This document shows positions 18,438 to 26,485 of a stretch of DNA of 64,000 bases, piece after piece; positions within the stretch are counted from its first letter, which is position 1, and each line of letters starts with the position of its first letter. Location: contig JASJCL010000041.1 of the NCBI GenBank assembly GCA_030066015.1, positions 1-64,000 of the forward strand, given 5' to 3'. The translations under genes and the position numbers were made by a program. Source of the DNA: Desulfosarcinaceae bacterium. GTDB lineage: Bacteria; Desulfobacterota; Desulfobacteria; Desulfobacterales; Desulfosarcinaceae. The notes below the pieces were generated by a model. That model saw only the letters and a list, made by a program, of their open reading frames with translations, was not told the origin of the DNA and did not search any database.

Positions 18438-19301
18438 TCATCTTCCGGCGCAGGCTGTAAAGGCGGGCGCCGTCTGGGATTCGAGACCCAATTCCTCGGC
18501 CGGCAGGCCCATGGAGAGACCGAGCAGCTGCGGATAGAGGATGGCGGTGAGCGTGCCCTGGGCCGGATCGTGTCCTGGGTGCTGACGGCGGATCGTATCG
18601 AACTGAAGCTGGCAATAGGTGCAGGCCGTGCAGAGATAGGCCGCCCCGGCGTCATGCGCCGAGAGGAGCTTTTTCTCCATGAGGGCCAGGGCCATGCGCG
18701 GGTTTTTCTCCCACAGCGGGTTGCCGCAGCACTCGGTTCGTCGCGACCAGTGCACCGGTGTGGCACCGGTCACGGCGACCAGCGCTTCGAAGAGTTGCGG
18801 CGCGGTGGGATTGTCGAAAGCGGTGACCTCGGCTGGCCGCAGGGCGTGACACCCATAGTGGGCGGCCACCCGAAGATCGTCGAGGGGATGGGTCACCGCC
18901 GATCGCAGGAGATCGCTCCCCACGCGGTGGTGGAGCAGCGAAAGGAGATGGACCACGTCGCAGCGATCCTCCCAACGGAGCCCCTCCGCGGCCAGGCGCC
19001 GGTTGACGGCCTCCCGCAGGGTCGCTTTGCGCCGCAGCCAGTACCGGGCATGCTTGAAGCTGCCGAAGCAGCATTTGCAGGGCGTCAGGATGTCCAGCCC
19101 CTGCGCCTCGGCCAGCGCGAAGTTGCGCGCCGCCGAGAACAGGTAGGCGGCGAAGCTCTGGTGGCGGATCGGGTAGCCGCAGCAGTTGAACTCGCGCTCC
19201 ACCAAATCGACGGCGAACCGTTTCAGGACGGCCCGTGTCGCGCGGTCATAGGCGGGCAGATGGTGTTCCAGCTTGCAGCCCGGGAAGTAAAACAGCTTCA
19301 A
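18438..19301 (-). CDS. HdrB-like CCG-domain protein of a split GlpC
   Basis: 287 residues with two CCG (DUF224) domains, which in heterodisulfide reductase HdrB coordinate non-cubane 4Fe-4S clusters. The first has PGCKLEHH, NCCGYP and CKCCFGS; the second has YGCHALRP, ECCGNP and CTACTYCQ. I infer it carries the C-terminal function of E. coli GlpC (CCG part) in glycerol-3-phosphate oxidation. The start is TTG 19301, supported by GGAGG seven bases upstream and a TTGA overlap with the stop of the preceding gene. Translation is therefore coupled with the membrane subunit. Confidence 0.85.
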   Translation of the reverse strand: MKLFYFPGCKLEHHLPAYDRATRAVLKRFAVDLVEREFNCCGYPIRHQSFAAYLFSAARNFALAEAQGLDILTPCKCCFGSFKHARYWLRRKATLREAVNRRLAAEGLRWEDRCDVVHLLSLLHHRVGSDLLRSAVTHPLDDLRVAAHYGCHALRPAEVTAFDNPTAPQLFEALVAVTGATPVHWSRRTECCGNPLWEKNPRMALALMEKKLLSAHDAGAAYLCTACTYCQLQFDTIRRQHPGHDPAQGTLTAILYPQLLGLSMGLPAEELGLESQTAPAFTACAGR

Positions 19302-21061
19302 GAGGCCACCTCCTCGAGGTCCGTGGGCAAGGCTGGCGGCGCGGCCTGCTTCAGGGTGTCCCACGCCCGATTGCGCAACTCGTAGAGCAGGTCGGCCACA
19401 CGGATGTGCTGGGGACAGTTTTCCTGACACTGATAGCAGGTCACACAACTCCAGACCATACCGGAAGCCTGGGCCAATTCGGGCTGACCCATGCGCAGCA
19501 GGTTGGTCACCAAATGGGGCCCGATTTCCGGATCCTGGTCGGGTTCGCAGGCCGCCGCCACCACCGGGCAGACACTGCTGCAGACGGCGCATTGAACACA
19601 GGCCTGGAAGGTGGCCGGGTCGTCACAAAGCGCCATGCCCTGCGCGGCCGCGTGCGTCGGCACCTTGGGCACATCCAACGCCGGGCGGTTTGCGCTCGCG
19701 GCGTGGGCACCGGCACGGAGGGCATCGAACAGCGTACTGGCCGGGGTTTTCACGGCGAGGGCGTGCAAGTCAGTGCAGCTGTGCCGGGCCAGATCGGCCT
19801 TGCTGGCCCGCCAGAGGTCCTGAAGATCGAGACCGGCGGGACAGAGGCGGGTGCACCGATAACATTCGGTGCAGATGTAGCTGCCTTCGGCGAACGCGGC
19901 ATCTGCCTTGCCGTTTCCATGGCGACGGGTCGCGCGACGCAGGGCGCTCAGCTTCTCCGACGGCAGTATCAGGGGGTTGGCAATGATCTCGGCACTGGGC
20001 GCCACGCTACAGTGCCGGCTGCAGGCGCCGCAAAAGGTGCAGCCATCCAGCGTGAGGGCGCGGCGCGTGCGGCGATTGAGCTGCGCCCGCGTCGGCGTTA
20101 GCGCCGGCGGTGATGGCGCTTCGGTCTGGGGATCGCCCGCTCGCAGCACCAGGGTCAGGGGCGTGGTGACCAGATGGCGGTATTTGGTAAACGGCAGGAG
20201 GGCCAGGCCGAGGAAGCAGAGCAGGTAGTGTAGGTGCCAGAACCAGATGTCGGCCCGCATCCGGTTGAGCGCCGGGGCCACGGGTGTGATCGCCATCGCC
20301 AGGGGCAGCGAAGCGAAGGCCGCCGTGGGGCGGCTGTGGCAGACCGTGCAGCTCTCCTCGTTGAGCGCCGCTCCGGCGGTGATCAGGGCGTCGGTCACCG
20401 TGGCCGGCGGATCGAAGACCACGTGGTAGTCTCTCGCCCAGATCGCTTTCAGGGCGGCCACCTCTTCGGGATCTTCATCACCATGGTAATCGGCCACCAT
20501 TTCATCGAAGATGGGCTCGGAGACGATTTGGGTCGCTTCCAACAGGAATCCCGTCAGGAGGATAGCTGCCAGGAGGGCCAGCGCCAGGGTATCCCGGCGG
20601 GTCGTGAGGCGTTTCAAGGCCGGGAGGAAGCATCGCCGCACAAGGGCAAGAAGGACGCCTAAAAGGACCAGCGCGCCCAGTAGATTGCGCAGAAAGAAAA
20701 AGGGATTCACGGTCGAGGCGTAATCGGGGAACCACCAGCGCGTGACGCTGTCGTCAAAGGCGTGGAAGAGGAGCAGCAGCAGAAAGCCCCAGAAGATCAA
20801 AAAATGCATCAGCCATCGCAGGGGGTGGGCCTTTAGCAGATGTAGCTGCAGGAGGGCGTCCCGAACCACGGCCACACCGCCCGCCATCAGACGACGGCTC
20901 GTGAGAGCGGCGGCGATGCCCTGAATCACCGCCAGAAGGCGCCGGCCGATGCCGCCCGGCACCGGCGGTCCGATGGTGATCGACAGCCACAGATAACACC
21001 GCCAGAGAAGTCCCGCGAGGCAGATGGCGAGGGCCAGATAGAGGGATGTTTGAAAGAGCAT
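19298..21061 (-). CDS. membrane cytochrome b / haem c / Fe-S oxidoreductase subunit (GlpC replacement)
   Basis: 587 residues. Five membrane helices (about 3-28, 82-103, 122-143, 157-180, 272-297) with His pairs (86, 100, 277, 279) fit a NarI/HdrE-like di-haem b domain. The loop between helices 4 and 5 carries CTVCH at 238-242, a c-type haem site that would be periplasmic. The soluble C-terminal half has four 4Fe-4S motifs: 341-351, 397-407, 488-498 and 539-549, i.e. two HdrC-like modules. With the overlapping HdrB-like gene it probably passes electrons from GlpAB to menaquinone. AAAGGAA precedes the ATG. Confidence 0.85.
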   Translation of the reverse strand: MLFQTSLYLALAICLAGLLWRCYLWLSITIGPPVPGGIGRRLLAVIQGIAAALTSRRLMAGGVAVVRDALLQLHLLKAHPLRWLMHFLIFWGFLLLLLFHAFDDSVTRWWFPDYASTVNPFFFLRNLLGALVLLGVLLALVRRCFLPALKRLTTRRDTLALALLAAILLTGFLLEATQIVSEPIFDEMVADYHGDEDPEEVAALKAIWARDYHVVFDPPATVTDALITAGAALNEESCTVCHSRPTAAFASLPLAMAITPVAPALNRMRADIWFWHLHYLLCFLGLALLPFTKYRHLVTTPLTLVLRAGDPQTEAPSPPALTPTRAQLNRRTRRALTLDGCTFCGACSRHCSVAPSAEIIANPLILPSEKLSALRRATRRHGNGKADAAFAEGSYICTECYRCTRLCPAGLDLQDLWRASKADLARHSCTDLHALAVKTPASTLFDALRAGAHAASANRPALDVPKVPTHAAAQGMALCDDPATFQACVQCAVCSSVCPVVAAACEPDQDPEIGPHLVTNLLRMGQPELAQASGMVWSCVTCYQCQENCPQHIRVADLLYELRNRAWDTLKQAAPPALPTDLEEVAS

Positions 21062-21181
21062 GGCGTTCCTTTATCGGCAGCTGTAGGTGGATGTCGGCCT
21101 TGGGTCTGACCTGCCTCCCGATGCGGGGTTTTGTCCGGCGACCGCCGCCGGTCACGCCGGCGCTTCTTGCGGGGCTTCTCG

Positions 21182-22465
21182 TTACGCGGCGCAGATGGCC
21201 TGTACCGCCTTCCAGGCGCTGGCCACCGCGATGCCGACGCCCGATTTGGTCCGCATCCAGTCCTGATGGGCCAGGATCGACCCCACCGCGAAGAGTCGAT
21301 CGTTCACCACCCGACCATCGGCCGTGACGGGCCGGAACTGATCATCGACCTCAAGGCCCGCTCGGCTGACGGCATGCCCCTCAGGGGCCAGGAAGGCGCC
21401 CGCATACCAGCGGTCGCGGTGGCGCGGCTGATGGACGGGCAGATCGAGAAGTGCCTCGTGGATGCCGTCCCGCTCCGGGATGAGGCCCTTGCCGAGAAAT
21501 CGGCCGGTGGCCAGCACCACCGTGTCGGCGTGGACGACCTGTTCGGTGTCGTTCTTGCCGATCTCCAAACGGAAGCCGCCCGACGATGCTGGGTGGACGG
21601 ACAGGACGCGGTAGTGATAGTAGGCGTCCACCCCCATAGTGGGAAGGTGGCTCTCAAAGGCTTCCTTGAGACGCAGCCCGGTGATGGCCGGCGGCATGGT
21701 GGGGATCTCGAAAATCCGCACCTTTAGGCGCTCTTCTAATTGGGCCACGATTTCGGGCGTCTTGTAGATGCCCAGCACTGCCGGCAGCCCGACGTAGCGG
21801 GCGTCTGCGATATGGGGGGCGATGGCGGCGGCAAAGGCGTCGCGCTCCGCCTCCACCTCCAGTGTGCGGGCCACATGTTCGGGATATTTGGGGCCGTGCA
21901 CCACCGGCCCGGGCGCTTCGACGGTGGCGGTGCGCAGGTCCGGCCATTGGTGTGCGAGCGTGCTGGCCATCTGGCGGGCGCTAAAACCCCGCAGGCCCAC
22001 CAGGTCCACGAGCAGACAGGGCGCTTTCTGGGCAAGGGCCTCACTGCCGGCGGCCATACTGATGGGGAGCCGAAAGGTGGGCTTGGCGGTGCCCACCGAT
22101 GTCAGCAGGCGGGTGTTTTTGGTCGGATGGCCGGTGTAGGGCAGCCCGATCTCCCCCAGGTACTCGGTGAGGAGATCCATGGCGTGCGCAATCTCCTGGG
22201 GTGCCAAGCGGGCATAGGGGTGGTTGGGTTCCGCCTGCGCGAGTTCCGCCAGCGCCCGCCAGGGGTCCTCGCGGACCTGCCTTTTTTCCGGCGGGTAGAC
22301 CCCCAGAAGGTCGAAGACGCCGCTGGCATAGATCACTTCACCAGTGAGGCCGGCCTGGGCCACCTGCAGCCCCTGCTTAACGGCGAAGAGCGTGGCCGCC
22401 ATACCGGCCATCCCCGCACCGATGACCATCAGTTGGCAGTGTTTTTCGTCCGTTGGCGTCTGCAT
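21182..22465 (-). CDS. glpB: anaerobic glycerol-3-phosphate dehydrogenase subunit B
   Basis: 427-residue flavoprotein subunit (E. coli GlpB is of similar size). It shows the FAD dinucleotide-binding motif VIGAGMAGMAATLFAVKQG at about 14-32, VIYASGVFDLLG typical of GlpB, and VVLATGRFLGKGL. I use ATG 22465 (weak GGGA upstream); the open frame to 22510 begins with TTG and lacks a ribosome site. It is 48 bases after glpA and 120 before the membrane subunit. In E. coli GlpA and GlpB form the soluble catalytic dimer that docks on GlpC. Confidence 0.94.
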   Translation of the reverse strand: MQTPTDEKHCQLMVIGAGMAGMAATLFAVKQGLQVAQAGLTGEVIYASGVFDLLGVYPPEKRQVREDPWRALAELAQAEPNHPYARLAPQEIAHAMDLLTEYLGEIGLPYTGHPTKNTRLLTSVGTAKPTFRLPISMAAGSEALAQKAPCLLVDLVGLRGFSARQMASTLAHQWPDLRTATVEAPGPVVHGPKYPEHVARTLEVEAERDAFAAAIAPHIADARYVGLPAVLGIYKTPEIVAQLEERLKVRIFEIPTMPPAITGLRLKEAFESHLPTMGVDAYYHYRVLSVHPASSGGFRLEIGKNDTEQVVHADTVVLATGRFLGKGLIPERDGIHEALLDLPVHQPRHRDRWYAGAFLAPEGHAVSRAGLEVDDQFRPVTADGRVVNDRLFAVGSILAHQDWMRTKSGVGIAVASAWKAVQAICAA

Positions 22466-22513
22466 GAGGCAGTTCCCGAGCGTGGTCGCGGCGGGCTGGC
22501 GCCCACCCAAGCG

Positions 22514-24064
22514 CTACGCTTCCACCAGTTCCAGTCCGTAAAGGCCGCAGTGCAGGGCCTCTTGAAGCTCCGCCTGCGCAACCGCCTGCCCCCACAAGAG
22601 GGGATGCACCCCCCGCCAGCGTTCGTTGAGGAAGTCGCGCAGCTCCTCCAGGCCCTGATCGGCGGAGAGGCACCCCTCGTTGTAGAGGTGGGCCGTCAAG
22701 CGCAGACTGCAAAAGGCCCCCTGGCAGGGTCCTTTGCCCACTCGGCTGCGCTGACCCAGCTCGCGCAGACTGGGACGACCGCCCTCCGCCTGGATGTTGG
22801 CCGTAATCGCGTTGACGACGCTGGTGGGCACCATCTCGCACTCGCAGAGCAGCAGATCAGACTTGTCCTTTTGCTGGAACCAGAGCCTGGGCGTCAGTCC
22901 CGGTTCGGTCCACTTGCCCGAGGCGGTGGCGGGCAGCGGTGCGGTGCGGGTCTCGCAGGCCGCCGTGACCCCCAGTCGCTCGCAAACCCGGTTGGCGGTT
23001 TTCTCCGCCATGAGCCGGTAAGTGGTCAGTTTGCCGCCGGTGATGGTGATGAAGTTGTCGATCCCCTCCTTCGTGTGATCGATGAGGGCGAAGCCGCGGC
23101 TGACGGAGCGATCATCGCTGGTGGGGGTCGATTGAACCAACGGGCGTACGCCGGCATAGGCGCGGATGAAGCGCGTTTCGGCCAGCTTGGGCACCATGGC
23201 GATACCGTCGGGCAGCATGGCGTCGATCTCGGCCACCGTGGGCCGCGAGGTGTCCGGATCGTCCAAGCGTACGGAGGTGGTCCCAAAGATGGAAACGGTG
23301 CCTGCGGGCACCAATATGTCGGCGTCGCTGGCCTGGCGCAGGCGGTTGATCACGCGGTGGGAGAGCCGGTTCTGGGTGATGATCAGGCTGCCCTGTGAGC
23401 AGAGCACCCGAATGTCGGCACCGGCCATCGCCGCCACATGACCGGCCCAGGCGCCGGTGGCGTTGACGATCTGTTCAGCCACAATGCTGAACTGCGCCCC
23501 CGTGCGGCGGTTTTGCACCTGAACCCGTTGAATGCGGGTCCCGCTTTTTTCAAAGGCCGTAATGTGGGTGTTGCGCAGCACGCGGGTGCCGCGGGCCTGG
23601 GCATCGGCCAGGTTGTCCAGGGAGAGTTTGAACGGGTCCACACTGGCATCCGGGACAGCGTAGGCGGCGATGAGGTCCCTGGAAAGCTCCGGTTCCATCT
23701 CGCGGGCGTCCTTCAGATCCACTGCCTTGACGGCGATGCCGCACTGCTCGCAACGGGCTGCGAAGTCGGCGATGTAGGCTTCATCGTCCCCGGCCACGGC
23801 CACGAAGAGGCCGCCAGTGTCCTCCACGCAGTGCGGCGCGAGACGCTTGATCCGTTCGCCCTCTTCACGACACTCGCGCGCCGCTGCCAGATCGGAGCCG
23901 ATATAGCGCGCGCCACTGTGCAGCAGGCCGTGATTACCGCCAGAGGCCCCTGCGTTGATGTCCTGCTTTTCCACCAAAACGCAATCGACCCCGCGCAGGG
24001 CCAGATCGCGTGCCAAGCCGGTGCCCGTGGCACCGCCGCCGATGATCAACACTTGGGTCTGCAT
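22514..24064 (-). CDS. glpA: anaerobic glycerol-3-phosphate dehydrogenase subunit A
   Basis: FAD-dependent catalytic subunit, 516 residues, oxidising sn-glycerol-3-phosphate to dihydroxyacetone phosphate. The Rossmann motif LIIGGGATGTGLARDLALRG lies at 6-25. GNHGLLHSGARY and the substrate-site segment ITGGKLTTYRLMAEKT are present. The C-terminus keeps the BFD-like [2Fe-2S] cysteines, CECE and GPCQGAFC, as in GlpA and not in aerobic GlpD. AGGAGG before ATG is strong. It is first in the minus-strand glp arm, divergent from glpR, and preceded by the putative operator at 24125. Confidence 0.96.
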   Translation of the reverse strand: MQTQVLIIGGGATGTGLARDLALRGVDCVLVEKQDINAGASGGNHGLLHSGARYIGSDLAAARECREEGERIKRLAPHCVEDTGGLFVAVAGDDEAYIADFAARCEQCGIAVKAVDLKDAREMEPELSRDLIAAYAVPDASVDPFKLSLDNLADAQARGTRVLRNTHITAFEKSGTRIQRVQVQNRRTGAQFSIVAEQIVNATGAWAGHVAAMAGADIRVLCSQGSLIITQNRLSHRVINRLRQASDADILVPAGTVSIFGTTSVRLDDPDTSRPTVAEIDAMLPDGIAMVPKLAETRFIRAYAGVRPLVQSTPTSDDRSVSRGFALIDHTKEGIDNFITITGGKLTTYRLMAEKTANRVCERLGVTAACETRTAPLPATASGKWTEPGLTPRLWFQQKDKSDLLLCECEMVPTSVVNAITANIQAEGGRPSLRELGQRSRVGKGPCQGAFCSLRLTAHLYNEGCLSADQGLEELRDFLNERWRGVHPLLWGQAVAQAELQEALHCGLYGLELVEA

Positions 24065-24124
24065 CGGCCACCTCCTGTCCGGCCATCGTGCTGGCCGGTT
24101 GTCATCGTCGGCGGGATGTTATGG

Positions 24125-24140
24125 TTTTCACTTGCGAAAA
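24125..24140. promoter_or_regulatory. putative GlpR operator upstream of glpA
   Basis: Palindrome TTTTCACTTGCGAAAA, identical over 16 bases to the core of the site at 25203-25218 before the ABC importer. It lies 60 bases upstream of the glpA start, within the likely 5' leader. A TATATA box at about 24201-24206 could be the glpA -10. DeoR/GlpR proteins bind TTCG/CGAA-type inverted half-sites, which this fits. Confidence 0.65.
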
Positions 24141-24237
24141 AAACCCCCAGATGTTAGCTTTTTGTGAACTTCATACCCGCCGTATTTTCTAACCTGGCCT
24201 ATATATACCATAGGCGGGGCGCTTTTCCCATTAAAAA

Positions 24238-24284
24238 TTTTCGTTTATTTACAAAATTTTCGAATTATCTGCTCAAACGAACAT
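24238..24284. promoter_or_regulatory. AT-rich half-site cluster before glpR
   Basis: Two TTTTCG half-sites 19 bases apart (24238 and 24257) and an inverted CGAACAT-type half-site (AAACGAACAT, 24275-24284) lie just before the glpR ribosome site. They resemble E. coli GlpR half-sites (ATGTTCG/CGAACAT), suggesting autoregulation. They are not a clean palindrome, so this is weaker than the 16-bp sites. Confidence 0.35.
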
Positions 24285-24303
24285 CGTCGGGAGGTTTCTG
24301 CGC

Positions 24304-25167
24304 ATGTCACAGGTGTCATCGCCCAATTCCGATGCCGCCGCCGAGCCGGTTTCCGGCAAGATCGGCGGCGTGCGCCAGCGGCAATCCCAGATTCTGCGCC
24401 TGGTGCAGCGTCAGGGGTATGTGACCATTGAGCAGTTGGCCCAGCGCTTCGCCGTGACGCCGCAGACGATTCGGCGAGACATCAATGACCTCAATAAGAA
24501 GGGCCAGTTGCAGCGGTACCATGGCGGTGCCGGGATCTCCTCCAGTGTCGAGAACGTGGCCTACTCGCATCGCAAGGTGATCTGTCAGCCCGAAAAGCAG
24601 AAGATCGCCCGCCGCCTCGCGCGGGAAGTCCCCGATCGCGCCTCCCTGTTCATCAATATCGGCACCACCACCGAGGAGGTGGCCAAGGCCCTGCTCCACC
24701 ACCACGGATTGCGCGTGATCACCAACAACCTCAACGTGGCCCTGATCCTTTCCGGGAATCCCGATTTCGAGGTGATCGTGGCGGGGGGGCTGATCCGCAG
24801 CCGCGATCGCGGCATCATCGGTGAGGCCACCATCGATTTCATTCACCAGTTCAAGGTGGACTACGGCATCATCGGTATTAGCGGCATCGATCTGGACGGT
24901 ACGCTGTTGGACTTCGACTATCGTGAGGTGCGTGCCGCCCGCGCCATCATCGACAATTCCCGCAGGGTCTTTCTGGCGGCGGATCACACCAAGTTCGGCC
25001 GCAATGCCATGGTTCGCTTGGGGGGCATCGACGAGGTGGATACCCTCTTCACCGATGCACCGCCGCCCTCGGCCCTGGCGGAGGTGCTGGCCACCAGCGA
25101 GGTGGGATTGCAGGTCGCCGGCGGCAAGCTGGCTGGCGGCGGTCGAAAGGCGGGCGCCAGGGGCTGA
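24304..25167 (+). CDS. glpR: DeoR-family repressor of glycerol genes
   Basis: 287 residues. The winged helix-turn-helix is at about 28-80 ([22 protein letters not shown]), followed by the DeoR sugar-sensor domain with [41 protein letters not shown] and [10 protein letters not shown]. In GlpR the inducer is glycerol-3-phosphate. It carries an N-terminal extension of about 20 residues and a Gly/Arg-rich tail of about 25. GGGAGG precedes the ATG. Position between the two glycerol arms and two matching palindromes in the flanking gaps support it as the local regulator. Confidence 0.9.
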   Translation: MSQVSSPNSDAAAEPVSGKIGGVRQRQSQILRLVQRQGYVTIEQLAQRFAVTPQTIRRDINDLNKKGQLQRYHGGAGISSSVENVAYSHRKVICQPEKQKIARRLAREVPDRASLFINIGTTTEEVAKALLHHHGLRVITNNLNVALILSGNPDFEVIVAGGLIRSRDRGIIGEATIDFIHQFKVDYGIIGISGIDLDGTLLDFDYREVRAARAIIDNSRRVFLAADHTKFGRNAMVRLGGIDEVDTLFTDAPPPSALAEVLATSEVGLQVAGGKLAGGGRKAGARG

Positions 25168-25198
25168 AGCGCCTTTCAATAATTAACATTAGTAATCA

Positions 25199-25222
25199 GC
25201 TATTTTCACTTGCGAAAATAGC
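25199..25222. promoter_or_regulatory. putative GlpR operator upstream of the glycerol ABC importer
   Basis: Perfect inverted repeat GCTATTTTC / GAAAATAGC (25199-25207 and 25214-25222) around ACTTGC. The inner 16 bases TTTTCACTTGCGAAAA equal those upstream of glpA. It lies about 160 bases before the first importer gene, between it and glpR, so the importer can be regulated separately from glpR. I could not assign a -35/-10 pair with confidence. Confidence 0.65.
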
Positions 25223-25380
25223 GTGTCAATGGTAGAACATTTGGACAAGTTGCCAGAACTCCGGTCGTAAGTGTCTGTTCCTCCACGGGCGGCGCTGCTG
25301 TCCGCAGCTGGGCGGCACACCATTGTCTTCGCGTGCCGGCGGATCAGCTGCGGGTTTATCATTGATTGAGGGAGATGGAT

Positions 25381-26466
25381 ATGGGGCTGACGCTTGAGAA
25401 GCTGGACAAGATCGTAGGTCAGGAGGTTCACCTCAAGGATATCGACCTTCATTTCGAACCGGGCTCCCGAAACGTCATCCTCGGCCGCACCCTTGCCGGT
25501 AAGACCTCCCTTCTGAGAATTCTGGCGGGCCTGGATCGTCCCACCCGCGGTCGCCTGCTGATCAATGGCGAAGATTACACCGGTGTCACCGTGCGCAAGC
25601 GCAGCGTGGCCATGGTGTATCAGCAATTCATCAACTACCCCTCCATGACGGTGTACCGCAACATCGCCTCTCCCCTCCTGCTGGCCAAACTGGACACCGC
25701 CGAGATCGACCGCAAGGTGCGGCAGGCGGCCGAAATGCTCCATATCGAACATCTGCTCGACCGCCTGCCGGCCGAGCTCTCCGGCGGGCAACAGCAGCGC
25801 ACCGCCATCGCCCGCGCCCTGGTCAAGGACGCCCAGCTCCTCTTGCTGGATGAACCGCTGGTCAACCTGGACTACAAGCTTCGCGAGGAGCTGCGGATCG
25901 AACTGCAGGCCATTTTCGAACGGCGCGAGTCCATCGTGGTCTACACCACCACCGAGCCAGCCGAAGCCCTCATGTTGGGGGGCAATATCGTCGTGATGGA
26001 CGAAGGGCGCGTTCTCCAGACCGGCGCCACCCCCGATGTCTATCACCATCCGGGAACCCTCAAGGTGGCCGAGGTGTTCAGCGATCCGCCCATCAATTAT
26101 CTCCAAGGAGCGGTGTCCGGCGGTCGGGCCAGCTTCGGTGAAGGGATCCAAATTCCCTTGAGCGGCCACCTGGCGGATCTCACCGACGGCGACTATATGT
26201 TCGGACTGCGCTGCAACCACCTGTTTCTGGCCCGCCGCAATCCAGATGACATCGAACTGAGTGCCCGGGTGACACTGTCCGAGATAAACGGCTCCGAGAC
26301 CTTTATCCATATCGTCCACGGCCAGGACGGCCTGGTGGTTCAGGACGAAGGCATCCATCCGGTCAAGATCGGATCCGCCCTGTCGGTCTTCGTCAACCCC
26401 TCACGCCTCTTCGTCTACAACGGCGGTGGCGAGCTGGTCGCATCACCGGTTCAAGGTCGCTACTAA
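25381..26466 (+). CDS. glpS: glycerol ABC transporter ATP-binding protein GlpS-type
   Basis: 361-residue ABC ATPase of the sugar/glycerol importer class. Walker A is the GlpS-type variant GRTLAGKTSLLRIL (second Gly replaced by Ala); LSGGQQQR, LLLLDEPLVNLDYK (Walker B) and a TOBE-like C-terminal regulatory domain from about 240 follow. The His switch after Walker B is replaced (YTTTEPAEAL), so this half-site may be catalytically weaker. I chose ATG 25381, preceded by AGGGAG; TTG 25366 and ATG 25375 are alternatives. It is first of six importer genes whose order matches the rhizobial glpSTPQUV set. Confidence 0.88.
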   Translation: MGLTLEKLDKIVGQEVHLKDIDLHFEPGSRNVILGRTLAGKTSLLRILAGLDRPTRGRLLINGEDYTGVTVRKRSVAMVYQQFINYPSMTVYRNIASPLLLAKLDTAEIDRKVRQAAEMLHIEHLLDRLPAELSGGQQQRTAIARALVKDAQLLLLDEPLVNLDYKLREELRIELQAIFERRESIVVYTTTEPAEALMLGGNIVVMDEGRVLQTGATPDVYHHPGTLKVAEVFSDPPINYLQGAVSGGRASFGEGIQIPLSGHLADLTDGDYMFGLRCNHLFLARRNPDDIELSARVTLSEINGSETFIHIVHGQDGLVVQDEGIHPVKIGSALSVFVNPSRLFVYNGGGELVASPVQGRY

Positions 26467-26485
26467 CCCTGAGGAGAGAGTCGCC

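Noticed and set aside
16729-18537. 602-codon plus-strand open frame opposite glpK
   Set aside because: Fully antisense to an unmistakable glycerol kinase; Gly/His/Gln-rich translation with no domain.
21740-23398. 552-codon plus-strand open frame across glpB and glpA
   Set aside because: Antisense shadow spanning two real genes.
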